Shown piece by piece: positions 34,640 to 43,453 of a DNA stretch of 64,000 nucleotides. The stretch comes from CAVTTH01 sp963737545 (GTDB taxonomy: Bacteria; Verrucomicrobiota; Verrucomicrobiia; Chthoniobacterales; UBA10450). Under the pieces are notes generated by a model. That model was given only the letters and a program-made list of their open reading frames with translations. It was not told the origin of the DNA and ran no database searches. Every line of letters begins with the position of its first letter. Position 1 is the first letter of the stretch. The position numbers were made by a program, and so were the translations under genes. The stretch lies in contig CAVTTH010000003.1 in the NCBI GenBank assembly GCA_963737545.1, forward strand, positions 992,001 to 1,056,000, given 5' to 3'.

Positions 34640-35749
34640 TTACTTTGTCGCGACGCTTTCGGCTTCGGGCGATTTCACGCAGCGGAAGCCAAGATGATTG
34701 GTGCCGGTGTTGACTTCGCCTTTGCCGCGGGTGCCGACGATGTAGCGCGAGCAATATTGGTCATTGCAAAGGAACGAGCCACCGCGGTGGACACGCTTTT
34801 TCTCGTTAGGCTCAGCCGGATCGAACGGCGTGTCCGGGCCCTGGGGATTGCTCGTGACGCCGCCGGCTTTTGCGAGCGCGGCGTAATAGTCGGGGCGATA
34901 CCAATCGCTGCACCATTCCCAAACGTTCCCCGACATGTCGTAGAGGCCATAACCGTTCGGTGGAAATTTCGCGACCGGAGCGATGCCGGCAAAACCATCG
35001 TCGCCCTTGTCGGTGACTGGGAATTTCCCCTGAAAAGTGTTCGCCATCCATTTCTGGTTGGGGCGAAAGTCATCGCCCCAGGTGTAGGTTTTTCCGCTCA
35101 AACCGCCGCGCGCGGCGAATTCAAACTCGGCTTCGGTCGGCAAACGTTTTCCCGCCCACTTGGCGTACGCTTCCGCATCGGGATAGGCGATCTGCACGAC
35201 CGGATATTTTTCCTTGCCCTTGATGTCGCTGTCGGGACCGAGAGGATGCCGCCAATTTGCTCCCTTCACGTAGTCCCACCATTGGAAATAATTGTTCAGC
35301 GGAACTTCATGATCCGGCGGGGTAAAGACGACCGAGCCGGCAACCAGATTCTCCACCGGCGCCGTCGGGAATTCCTCTCTTGTCGGGGCCTTCTCCGCAA
35401 TGGTGACGTAGCCGGTCGCCTTGACGAACTTCTCGAACTGCTCGTTAGTCACGGTCGTCGCGTCCATCCAGAACCCGTCCACGCGAACGCGATGGACCGG
35501 CTCCGCGTCATTTGAGGGCATCGGCATCTCGGCCATGCCATGGCCGTTCGTCTTTGCGCCCATCGAGAACTCGCCCCCCGGAATCCAAACCATCCCCTCG
35601 GGCGCGGGCTTGGGCGTTGCGGTTTTGTTTGAGATTGTTTCGGCAAATGCCGCGTCGGTTGCGTCGGAGCTGCTTTGCGCCTCGAGCTTTTCCCTGACGA
35701 GTACGCTCAAACCGAGAACCAGAACAAAAGTAAAAACGTTTCGTTTCAT
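34640..35749 (-). CDS. Formylglycine-generating enzyme (sulfatase-modifying factor family)
   Basis: From ATG 35749 (MKRNVFTF) the protein has a signal peptide and then an FGE-sulfatase domain: 'MVWIPGGEFSMGA', 'TNEQFEKFVKATGYVT', 'RLPTEAEFEFAARGG', 'GNVWEWCSDWY' and 'GFRCV'. The catalytic cysteine pair is C328 and C333 in 'GGSFLCNDQYCSRY', aligning with the active Cys pair of human SUMF1, so this should be a true copper-dependent FGE rather than a divergent relative. It converts the sulfatase C-x-P-x-R Cys to formylglycine. It is well placed to serve the sulfatases in this window. Confidence 0.9.
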   Translation of the reverse strand: MKRNVFTFVLVLGLSVLVREKLEAQSSSDATDAAFAETISNKTATPKPAPEGMVWIPGGEFSMGAKTNGHGMAEMPMPSNDAEPVHRVRVDGFWMDATTVTNEQFEKFVKATGYVTIAEKAPTREEFPTAPVENLVAGSVVFTPPDHEVPLNNYFQWWDYVKGANWRHPLGPDSDIKGKEKYPVVQIAYPDAEAYAKWAGKRLPTEAEFEFAARGGLSGKTYTWGDDFRPNQKWMANTFQGKFPVTDKGDDGFAGIAPVAKFPPNGYGLYDMSGNVWEWCSDWYRPDYYAALAKAGGVTSNPQGPDTPFDPAEPNEKKRVHRGGSFLCNDQYCSRYIVGTRGKGEVNTGTNHLGFRCVKSPEAESVATK

Positions 35750-35789
35750 TTGATATCCCTCCAAATTATCTTCGTTCGCGACCCCAGGC

Positions 35790-36230
35790 TCACGAATGCG
35801 GTTGCAGAATTTTCAGCGGCACTTCGAGCCACTCAGCCACCGTCTCTCGTTCCCGAAAGGCCCGCACTTCGATCATCGCCTTGTCCATCAACATCTCATA
35901 CATCTGGGCGATGAAAAAACTGGCGGGTTTGTCGGCGAAGAAGGCGGACTTGACCGGCTGCTGCACTCGTCGTCGTCGTCGCCCGATTTCGAAGAAGTGA
36001 TTAACTTTGAGACGGATATCCGTCAGGCCGGACAAATCCGTGTAACGATCGAACGGCGCCTCCTGGATGCGTTCTTCCATTTCGATGAACTCAACGACTT
36101 GATCGGCGAAGGCATCGTTCAGCACACCGCGCGGATGCCAGCAAACGAGCCGCCAATCCGGATAATACCAGGTGCGGGGAAACGCCTTCCGGATGAACTC
36201 GGGCGGCTTTTCGCTGGCGTTGTCGCTCAC
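35790..36230 (-). CDS. STAS-like protein, tandem paralogue 3
   Basis: I set the start at GTG 36230, which overlaps the preceding gene's TGA as GTGA, a typical coupled start. The protein of about 146 residues has 'WRLVCWHPRGVLNDAFADQV', 'FDRYTDLSGLTDIR', 'QPVKSAFFADK' and 'WLEVPLKIL', shared with its two upstream neighbours and with 14903-15313. The fold is probably STAS/SpoIIAA-like. Close spacing implies one transcript with paralogues 1 and 2, and the phosphorelay genes lie just upstream. Confidence 0.6.
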   Translation of the reverse strand: MSDNASEKPPEFIRKAFPRTWYYPDWRLVCWHPRGVLNDAFADQVVEFIEMEERIQEAPFDRYTDLSGLTDIRLKVNHFFEIGRRRRRVQQPVKSAFFADKPASFFIAQMYEMLMDKAMIEVRAFRERETVAEWLEVPLKILQPHS

Positions 36231-36655
36231 GATGGTGGCTCCAGGATTTTCAGCGGCACACCGAGCCACTCCGCTGCGGCCTTTCTTTTTCGGAAAACGC
36301 GGACTTTGATCGTGGCCTTGTTCATCAACATTTCGTACAAACGCGCGATGAAAAAGCTGACGGGTTTGTCGGCAAAAAGTGCGGACTTGACCGGCTTCGA
36401 TACCTTGCGGCGGCGTTCGGCGAATTCGGAGAAGTGGTCGATTCTGAGGCGCACCTCGGTCAACCGAGAAAAATCGGTGTAGCGATTGAAGGGCGCCTTC
36501 TGAATTTCCTCTTCCAACTCGACAAACTTGGCGATTCGATCGGCGAAGGCGTCGTTGAGGAGGCCGCGGGGATGCCAGGTGCGGAGCCGAAATTTCGGAT
36601 AATACCGGGTGTGGGGGAAATCCTTGCGAATGAATTTGGCCGGCTTCCGTTTCAT
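36227..36655 (-). CDS. STAS-like protein, tandem paralogue 2
   Basis: ATG at 36655 (MKRKPAKFIRKDF) lies 8 bp after the upstream paralogue's stop. The 142-residue protein has 'LRTWHPRGLLNDAFADRIA', 'FNRYTDFSRLTEVRLRID', 'KPVKSALFADKP' and 'WLGVPLKILEP'. It is highly similar to paralogues 1 and 3. No signal peptide or membrane segment. Function unknown. Confidence 0.6.
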   Translation of the reverse strand: MKRKPAKFIRKDFPHTRYYPKFRLRTWHPRGLLNDAFADRIAKFVELEEEIQKAPFNRYTDFSRLTEVRLRIDHFSEFAERRRKVSKPVKSALFADKPVSFFIARLYEMLMNKATIKVRVFRKRKAAAEWLGVPLKILEPPS

Positions 36656-36663
36656 GTCGTCCT

Positions 36664-37092
36664 TCAAAATGACGGCTCCAGGACTTGGAGCGGCACTTCG
36701 AGCCACTCGGCCGCAGGCGCCCGTTCGCGGAAAGTTTGAACCTCGATCATGGCCTTCCCCATTAACATTTCATACATCTGCGCGATGCTGAATCTGAGCA
36801 GTTCGTTGGCAAAGATCGCGGATTTGACTGGTTGCTTCACCACAGAGCGACGCCGAGCGGCCTGAACGATGTAAACAACTCCGATTCGAATATGCGTCAC
36901 ATCGGACAGGTCGATGTAACGATCAAAGGGCGCGTCCTGAAAGCGTTCCTCCATTTCAAGGTACTCGATGAACTGATCAATGAGCGCCTCATTAAGCAAG
37001 CCCTGCGGGCGCCAGCAGACGAGTCGCCACTTCGGATAAAACCAGGTCCGCGGGAAATTCTCGCAGACGATTTCGGGTGGTTCCTGGTTCAT
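36664..37092 (-). CDS. STAS-like protein, tandem paralogue 1
   Basis: ATG at 37092 (MNQEPPEIVCENF) is 19 bp after the receiver gene's stop; a longer frame would overlap that gene. The 142-residue protein has 'WRLVCWRPQGLLNEALIDQF', 'FDRYIDLSDVTHIRI', 'KQPVKSAIFANELLR' and 'WLEVPLQVLEP'. Its position directly behind the receiver-kinase cluster suggests a downstream switch role, by analogy with STAS anti-sigma antagonists, but this is inference. Confidence 0.6.
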   Translation of the reverse strand: MNQEPPEIVCENFPRTWFYPKWRLVCWRPQGLLNEALIDQFIEYLEMEERFQDAPFDRYIDLSDVTHIRIGVVYIVQAARRRSVVKQPVKSAIFANELLRFSIAQMYEMLMGKAMIEVQTFRERAPAAEWLEVPLQVLEPSF

Positions 37093-37111
37093 CGATGTTT
37101 GCGTGAGCAAT

Positions 37112-37510
37112 TCACTTGTTAGGCCGGTTTTTGCTCTGCGCGAGGGCGTCGTGGACGGCGGCGAGAAACTGTTCGTCGTTGAATGGCTTGATAAAAAAAG
37201 CGACCGGACCGATTTGCATCGCGGTTGCGCGTGCCGCCAGATCATCGCGCGCAGTAATGACGATAACGCGGGTCTTTGGTGAGAGTGCGCACAACCGCGC
37301 CAGCACTTCCAGCCCGGTCACTTTTTCCATCCAAATGTCGAGCACTACGACCGGCACATGGTTGGCGGCGACATGAACGAGGAAATCTTCCGGTTTGTTA
37401 AATGCGCGCACGGCCAGGCCGTCCGAGGCGAGCAAGTATTCCATCGATCGCAAAACGGACGGATCGTCATCGACCAGACAGATCTCCGCCGTTTCAACCG
37501 GATTGCTCAT
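37112..37510 (-). CDS. Stand-alone receiver response regulator
   Basis: ATG at 37510 overlaps the kinase stop as ATGA (37507-37510). The 132-residue REC domain has the acidic pocket 'CLVDDDPSVL', phospho-acceptor Asp in 'VVLDIWMEKVTG', Thr in 'IVITARDD' and Lys in 'FFIKPFNDEQ'. It lacks an output domain. Because of a frameshift in the kinase gene, this receiver is in the same open frame as the kinase N-terminus, giving a false hybrid-kinase appearance. Confidence 0.85.
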   Translation of the reverse strand: MSNPVETAEICLVDDDPSVLRSMEYLLASDGLAVRAFNKPEDFLVHVAANHVPVVVLDIWMEKVTGLEVLARLCALSPKTRVIVITARDDLAARATAMQIGPVAFFIKPFNDEQFLAAVHDALAQSKNRPNK

Positions 37511-40114
37511 GCGGCCTGGCTTTCCTGTTTGCGTGCAGCCGGCAGGCGAAAGAAAAAGCGCGCGCCACGATCCGGCGCATTTTCCGCGCCGATGGTTCCG
37601 CCATGGGTTTCGATGATCGACCGGACGATGGTCAAGCCCATGCCCATTCCGGCCTGTTTGGTGGAAAAGAAATGATCGAAAACTTTTTCGGGCCGGTCCT
37701 TGGGCAGGCCGGTGCCGAAATCGCGCACACTGACTTCGGAAAACACTCTGATCATCCGATTGTGTGGCAACCGTCCGAATAATGATGCGGCGGTCGGAAG
37801 GCGGAAGCGATTCAACTGCATCGAGTGCATTCATGATCAGGTTGAGGAGGACCTGTTGAATCTGGACCGGAGCCGCTTCGACCTGAGGCAGGCTGTGATC
37901 GAGTTCCGTGACGATGACGCTTTCGCGCATCAGGACGTCGGTTTGCACCAGGCGCAAAGTATCGGCGATGACCGCGTTCAGGCTTAGTTCGCTGCGGACG
38001 CTCTTCTCTTTGCGGACGAGGGCGCGTATTCCACGGATGACTTCGCCGGCGCGCTGACTATCGGCCACCATGTCCTGGAGCAATTGTTTCAGCAATACTT
38101 GATCAATATTTCCGCGCTCGAGAAAACGCCGCGCGGCCGAGGCGTTGTTGGCAATGGCGGTGAGCGGCTGGTTCAATTCATGCGCCACGGAAGCGGTCAT
38201 TTCCCCCATCAAGGCGACGCGGTTCAAATGCGCCATTTCCTCGCGCTGAATTTGCAACTGGAGGTCCGACTGTTTTTGCGCGCTGACATCGATCGTCACG
38301 CCGATGAGTTCCAGGAGATGTCCGTGTTCGTCCTCTAAAGAGCGGCCGCGGACGATGACCCATCTTGTCCTGCCATAAGGCAAAACCAACCGGTGCTCCG
38401 ACTCGAAGATCCCGTGCGAAGCGCAGGCGCGATCGAAAGCCGCGTGGACTGCGGCTCGTTCATCGGGATGGACGCGGGAGCAGATCAGATCACGAGTTAG
38501 CGGCTGCTTGGAATCAAATCCGTACATCGCGCGTCCCTTCTCACTCATCCAGGCAGTGTTTTGTTCCGGATAAATGTCCCAAAATGCGAGATCAGCCGAT
38601 TCGGCGGCGAGATTGATGCGCGCGTCGCGCTCGCGCAACGTCTCCTGGACTCGCTGACGCTCGATCGCGATTCCCGCGATGTGTGTCGCGATTTGTGTCA
38701 GCCGTGTTTCTTTAAGGTTGGGGCCGCGGTGTTCCTGCCGGTACATGGCAAACGATCCAATGACATCCCCCCGCGGGGCCAAGATCGGGGTCGACCAGCA
38801 CGCTCGCAGACCGCAAATCTGGGCCAGTGGTCGATAATCGGCCCAGAGCGGATCAGTCATGACATCGGTCACCACCACCGGTCTCTTTAAGTACATCGCT
38901 GTGCCGCAAGAGCCGGCGCACGGTCCGATCCGCAAGCCGTTTACCGCCTTGACGTACGCCTCCGGCAAACTCGGGGCCGCACCGTGTTTGACGTGCAATC
39001 CGTCCGCGCTCAGCACGAGGATGGAACAGATCATCTCATCGGCTTGCGCTTCCATGAGCAGAACGAGCCTGGTCAGGATGTCCGCCAGCGGCGCATTCGC
39101 GGCGATCATCTCGAGCACTCCGCTCTGGCCCGCGGCAAAAGCCTCCTCCTTTTTTCGCCGGGTAATATCACGGCAGACGATGACGCCGCCCGAAATCGTA
39201 TTCTGGGCATCTCTCAACGGCCGGCCGCTGACTCGAATCCATATGCCGTTGGGATTTTTCGCGTTTCGGACAAACATTTCGGTGTCATCGGTCTGCTCAC
39301 CGCGAATCGAGCGCGCCAGCGACAATTCGTCAGGGGGGCAAAGTGTCACCTTGTCCGGCAAGTAAAGGCCGTATTGACGCGACCACTCGGCGGCGGTAGT
39401 CGCGGTTGGTCCGGTGCCGAACATTTGTCTGGCCGCGGGATTAAAGACCAGGAACTTCTGTTCCTTGTCCGCGACGATGACGGCATCGCCCATACTGGAC
39501 AGGATGGACTCGAGGATCTCGTTGGTGCGCGAGAGTTCTTCCTCGGCGCGTTTCCTTTCCATCACCAGATTCAGTTGGGCGGCGACGGCGGTGATCACCT
39601 TGACCAACCGCTCGTTCTCGCCCCGCGATTCATGCAGGAAAAATTCGATCACCGCGATGACCTCATCGCCTGATAGAATGGGAATACCCAGAGCGGCCTT
39701 TAGTCCCACTTTTGTGGCCGCCTTATGTCGGGGGAAATTTTCATCGACTGTTACATCCCGTATCCAGAGAGGTTGCTTCGACTGCAAGACGCGCCCGGGA
39801 AGTCCCACGCCCGCAGCAAAACGAGATTTCTCAGAGGCAGCCCTGAACTTCTTCAGATCGGGATCCTCGCAAAACCACATTGGCCCACACTCAAGAGAAG
39901 TCCTTTCCTGATTCGGGAGCCAGGCCTGCCCGAACGCCCACCCGGTCTTCTCGCAAACACGGCGGAGCACGACTTCCAAAGCGGACGAGAGATCGCTGGC
40001 GGAAGCGACTTCCATCGTGATGGTTTGCAAGAGGCCGAGCTGCTCTTCGCGGGATCGATCATTGGTTTCTCGAGGTTCACCCGATGTCGTCTTCATTCTG
40101 TCTTGTTCGCTCAT
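37507..40114 (-). pseudogene. GAF-PAS-GAF-PAS sensor histidine kinase, frameshifted in the ATPase domain
   Basis: Domains in order: GAF (about 28-195), PAS (200-325), GAF (335-490), PAS (500-625), HisKA with the phospho-His in 'SVAHELNQPL', and HATPase with N-box 'NLIMNALDAV'. After 'TVATQSDDQSVF' the frame becomes nonsense; the real G boxes ('DFGTGLPKDRP', 'GMGMGLTIVRSI') lie in another frame ending at 37507. Removing one G of the GG at 37738-37739 restores an 868-residue kinase. No membrane segments, so it is a cytoplasmic sensor. It lies 3 bp after one receiver gene and overlaps another. Confidence 0.82.
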
Positions 40115-40117
40115 TGG

Positions 40118-40507
40118 CTATCCTTCGGCCGCAAGAACAGTGTGCACCGCGGCAAGAAATTGTTCGTCATCGAACGGTTTAGTGAAAAACGCGCGCGCGC
40201 CCGATTGCATCGCGGCCTGTCTGGCGGGGAGATCTTCACGCCCGGTCATGACAATGACGCGAGTCTGCGGCGAAAGAACGCGCAGTTGCGCCTGAACCTC
40301 CAAGCCGGTCATTTGTTCCATCCAGATGTCGAGAACAACGAGCGGCACGGCATGGGCCGCGACATATTCCAGAAAACGATTGGGTTCGTTAAAGGCGCGG
40401 ACGGAAACGCCGTCGGAGGCAAGCAAGCGCCCGATCGACTTGAGCACGGCGGGATCGTCGTCGACCAGACAAACGATTTCGGAAGTGGCCGTTTGGTTAG
40501 GCATCAT
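40118..40507 (-). CDS. Stand-alone receiver response regulator
   Basis: ATG at 40507 (or the adjacent ATG at 40504) starts a REC domain of about 129 residues with 'CLVDDDPAVL', phospho-acceptor Asp in 'VVLDIWMEQMTG', Thr in 'IVMTGREDLP' and Lys in 'FFTKPFDDEQ'. It is very similar to 37112-37510. It ends 3 bp before the kinase start, so receiver-kinase-receiver form one operon, with a DosR-like box in front. Confidence 0.85.
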   Translation of the reverse strand: MMPNQTATSEIVCLVDDDPAVLKSIGRLLASDGVSVRAFNEPNRFLEYVAAHAVPLVVLDIWMEQMTGLEVQAQLRVLSPQTRVIVMTGREDLPARQAAMQSGARAFFTKPFDDEQFLAAVHTVLAAEG

Positions 40508-40558
40508 ACGTTTGTTCGTCGCCCGTTTCCGGGCGACGTCCACCTCGCAGATTAGCCC

Positions 40559-41221
40559 CTACAATTCGGTTGGATAGTGGACTTTAGTCCTACGCGGCAT
40601 TTTGGCCGGTTTGATGCCCGCGGACTGCGAGAAAAGCACGAGATCGGGCACGGATCTCAACCCCAGCTTGTGCATGACGCGACCGCGATGAACCTTGATC
40701 GTCTTCTCCGCCGTGCGCAGTTCGGCGGCTATTTGTTTGTTCAGCAAACCCATGATAACGAAGCGCAGGACTTCGAACTCCCGCGGCGTCAGTTTCTCGA
40801 CCCGGTCGCGCGCGGAACGTCTCTCCGTGCGTCTTTGCAAAGCTTCCCGTGACCGCGCCAATGCGCGCTCGACCGCATCAATCAATTCGGTGTCATCGAA
40901 AGGTTTCATCAGAAAATCGACCGCGCCTTTTTTCATGGCTTGGGTGCAGATCGAGACATCGGCGTGGCCGGTGATGAAAACGATATGTTCGCAGGCGCCG
41001 CGCGATTCGAGCGCCTCCTGCAAATCGAGACCGTTCAGCCCGGGCATTCGCACATCCAGGACGAGGCAGATCGGTCCATCGAATATTTCCCGCGCCAGGT
41101 AATCTTCCGCTGAGGCGAACATTTCCGCAGAATAGCCGGCCGATTTGAACAAACGCCGCAAACCTCGGCGGACCGATTGGTCGTCGTCCACGACGCAGAC
41201 CAGCTTCTCCGCTGTGCTCAC
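40559..41221 (-). CDS. FixJ/NarL-type response regulator (REC + LuxR HTH)
   Basis: The 220-residue protein has a REC domain (1-120; 'CVVDDDQSVR', Asp in 'LVLDVRMPGLNG', Thr in 'FITGHAD', Lys in 'LMKPFDD') and a C-terminal LuxR-type HTH (about 140-200: 'LTPREFEVLRFVIMG', 'LLNKQIAAELRTAEKTIKVH'). It starts with GTG at 41221, overlapping the MASE1 kinase stop as GTGA, so the kinase is its likely partner. As a NarL-class regulator it is the natural candidate to bind the DosR-like boxes in this window; the recognition helix keeps both Lys of the K-T-x-K motif seen in DosR. Confidence 0.9.
   Translation of the reverse strand: MSTAEKLVCVVDDDQSVRRGLRRLFKSAGYSAEMFASAEDYLAREIFDGPICLVLDVRMPGLNGLDLQEALESRGACEHIVFITGHADVSICTQAMKKGAVDFLMKPFDDTELIDAVERALARSREALQRRTERRSARDRVEKLTPREFEVLRFVIMGLLNKQIAAELRTAEKTIKVHRGRVMHKLGLRSVPDLVLFSQSAGIKPAKMPRRTKVHYPTEL
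40574..40593 (-). promoter_or_regulatory. DosR-like box upstream of receiver-kinase-receiver operon
   Basis: Plus-strand sequence ATAGTGGACTTTAGTCCTAC, core GGACTTTAGTCC. It overlaps the last codons of the FixJ-type regulator gene and is 67 bp upstream of the receiver start. Overlap with coding sequence weakens the case a little. Confidence 0.55.
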
Positions 41222-43305
41222 GCGACCTCCCAGGTTTCAGATTTTCGTGTCATCGGCAGGCGAAATGAAAACCGCGCGCCCTGATCGGTGTTTTCCGCGC
41301 TCAGCTTTCCTCCGTGGGCTTCCACGATCGAACGAACGATGGTGAGACCCATTCCCATCCCAGCCGGCTTGGTGGAATAAAAATGGGTGAAGACCTTGTC
41401 CGGATCGTCTGTGGGCAATCCGCCACCGTAATCGCGGACGCTGGCGACGACGGAATCATCTTCGCGTTTGGTCGAGATAACAATGCGGCGTTCCGCCGCC
41501 GGCATGGTGTGCATCGCTTCGATGGAATTCATGAGCAGATTCAACAGAATCTGCTGCAATTGCACGGGATCGGCATCAAAAAAGGGAATGTCCGAGCCGA
41601 GGTCGGTTTCGACAGAGGTCGCCCGGCCAACCAGATCGGAATGTAACAGTCGCAGAACGTCCCGAACGACATCGTTCAAATTGACCGCCTGCCGGTTCCC
41701 CTCGCTCTTCCGAACGAAATGGTGGATCCCATGAATGATGTCGCCGGCTCGACGCGAATCGCTGACAATATCCTCCAGCAACTCCTCGAACATTTTCGGT
41801 TCAGGTAACGCCTGCTTGAGAAAACGCTTTCCAGCCGCGGCGTTGCTGGCGATGGCAGTGAGCGGTTGATTCAGCTCGTGCGCGAGCGAAGCGGTTAACT
41901 CACCCATTGAAGAGACCCGACTCATGCGCGCCATCTCATCGCGCTGCAAGCGCAGCTGAAGATTGGCTTTGACTTGCGCCGTGACGTCGATGGCGACCCC
42001 AATCAGTTCGCGGACTTCGCCGCGATCGTTCTTTACATAACGACCACGTGAGATGAGCCAGCGCGTCTCGCCGTCAGGTCGCAGCAAACGATATTCAAAG
42101 TCAAATGTTGGCGACGTCGCACGCGCATGTTCGATCGCTTCGTTTACTGCGTTTCGATCTTCCGGATGCACGCGCGAGAGAAACAATTCGCGGGACAACG
42201 GCTCGTCCGGTCCAAAGTTGAAGATGGCGCGGCCTTGTTCATTCATCCACGACTCATCGCGTTCGTAGTCGACGGTCCAGAACGCGAGATTGGCGGATTC
42301 GGCGGCGAGATTGATGCGCTCTTCGCGTTCGCGAAGTGCCGCCTCCGTCTTGCTCCGCTCTTCCATGACGGCGGCCAGGAGCATGAGCGGGACCGACATG
42401 ACGATCAGAAACATTTGAATCGAAGCCGCGTTCTCCTCGGCCGACCGCGTCGAAAACGGCCCATACCCATGCCCGGCACTCCAAATCGCGAGAAGTGTTA
42501 AACCGCAAATGGCCGCGCTCGAGCCGCGGGCGCCGAACCGGACCGCGGCCCAGATCAGGAATGGCACCGGCAAATAGAGCAGCGTGGAATCTGCGATCGG
42601 CGCCAACTTATAGAAAACGATCGCGTCAACCGAAAGCGTCCCAAAAAGAAGGAGACTGGCTTCGAGTAATCGACGGCGACAAATCTGAATGAGCCATGCG
42701 ATTCCTCCGTTGCTCCAGGTTACAAAAAAAGGCGCCAGGGTTAGGGCGGCGAGGGCGTTGGAGGTAAGTCGGATTCGCCAAATCTGCCAGTAGCTGTCCT
42801 GTCCCCAGTGATTGGCAACGACGAAGGCCGCATCGAGGAAAGAAGAGAAGAACGGTCCGCACAGCGCCGCGAAGAAACAAAATACTCCGACGTTGCCAAG
42901 GCGATCGAAGCGCATCGGCGCATCAATCATGGAGCGAACGCAGCCGGCGCCGATGAGCGCTTCGCACGAGTTGCTCACGAACCAGCAGAGAATCATCGTC
43001 GGCGGAACGTTGCTTTGCAGTTGCGCAGCCAGATGCGCCGGGAAGGCGGCGAGTAAAATAATCCACCACATGCGTCCCGGCGTCAGAAGTAGCGCCGCCA
43101 GCAGAATCGAGTTGGGCGGCCAGAGGACCGAAACCGGATGCGGCCGCAAAGTCAGCGCGAACCCAATTTTTGCCCCGAGGTAATAGGCGACTGCGACCGA
43201 AAGGGCGACGCCTGCCACCCGCCAATCAATAAGTTGATCGTGACGCCGCGTCTCGGAATGCGAGCCGACTCCTGCCAATCCCAAGGGCGTGGTTAAGTTT
43301 CTCAT
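41218..43305 (-). CDS. MASE1-PAS sensor histidine kinase (intact)
   Basis: The 695-residue protein has about eight N-terminal helices of the MASE1 domain (about 25-310; 'VSVLWPPNSILLAALLLTPG', 'VPVPFLIWAAVRFG'), one PAS domain (about 325-450, ending 'IGVAIDVTAQ'), HisKA with His in 'SLAHELNQPL' and a HATPase domain with 'NLLMNSIEAM', 'DYGGGLP' and 'GMGMGLTIVRSI'. It is the model for the split gene at 12027-14088. GTGA overlap with the FixJ-type regulator gene indicates a cognate pair. The membrane signal it senses is unknown. Confidence 0.92.
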   Translation of the reverse strand: MRNLTTPLGLAGVGSHSETRRHDQLIDWRVAGVALSVAVAYYLGAKIGFALTLRPHPVSVLWPPNSILLAALLLTPGRMWWIILLAAFPAHLAAQLQSNVPPTMILCWFVSNSCEALIGAGCVRSMIDAPMRFDRLGNVGVFCFFAALCGPFFSSFLDAAFVVANHWGQDSYWQIWRIRLTSNALAALTLAPFFVTWSNGGIAWLIQICRRRLLEASLLLFGTLSVDAIVFYKLAPIADSTLLYLPVPFLIWAAVRFGARGSSAAICGLTLLAIWSAGHGYGPFSTRSAEENAASIQMFLIVMSVPLMLLAAVMEERSKTEAALREREERINLAAESANLAFWTVDYERDESWMNEQGRAIFNFGPDEPLSRELFLSRVHPEDRNAVNEAIEHARATSPTFDFEYRLLRPDGETRWLISRGRYVKNDRGEVRELIGVAIDVTAQVKANLQLRLQRDEMARMSRVSSMGELTASLAHELNQPLTAIASNAAAGKRFLKQALPEPKMFEELLEDIVSDSRRAGDIIHGIHHFVRKSEGNRQAVNLNDVVRDVLRLLHSDLVGRATSVETDLGSDIPFFDADPVQLQQILLNLLMNSIEAMHTMPAAERRIVISTKREDDSVVASVRDYGGGLPTDDPDKVFTHFYSTKPAGMGMGLTIVRSIVEAHGGKLSAENTDQGARFSFRLPMTRKSETWEVA

Positions 43306-43453
43306 CGCTCCGACTCACTGTTTTTTCGCCGGAAGCCAAATGAGCTCCTGCATAAGGCTCCAGCGGGCAATTACTATCAGAGAAATAGTCCCCCAGACAA
43401 GGCTGTTTCGTGTGCCAGTCAGGTGACATTTTCATGGCCTCTCCAGCGGCCGA

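Noticed and set aside
39690..39710. Half box CCTTTAGTCCCAC
   Set aside because: Only one half-site, within kinase coding sequence and not upstream of a start.
37112..40114. Continuous 1000-codon frame looking like a hybrid kinase-receiver
   Set aside because: The middle 75 or so residues are Arg/His-rich nonsense where the ATPase G boxes should be. The G boxes are in another frame, and the kinase stop overlaps the receiver ATG as ATGA, so these are two genes with a frameshift in the first.
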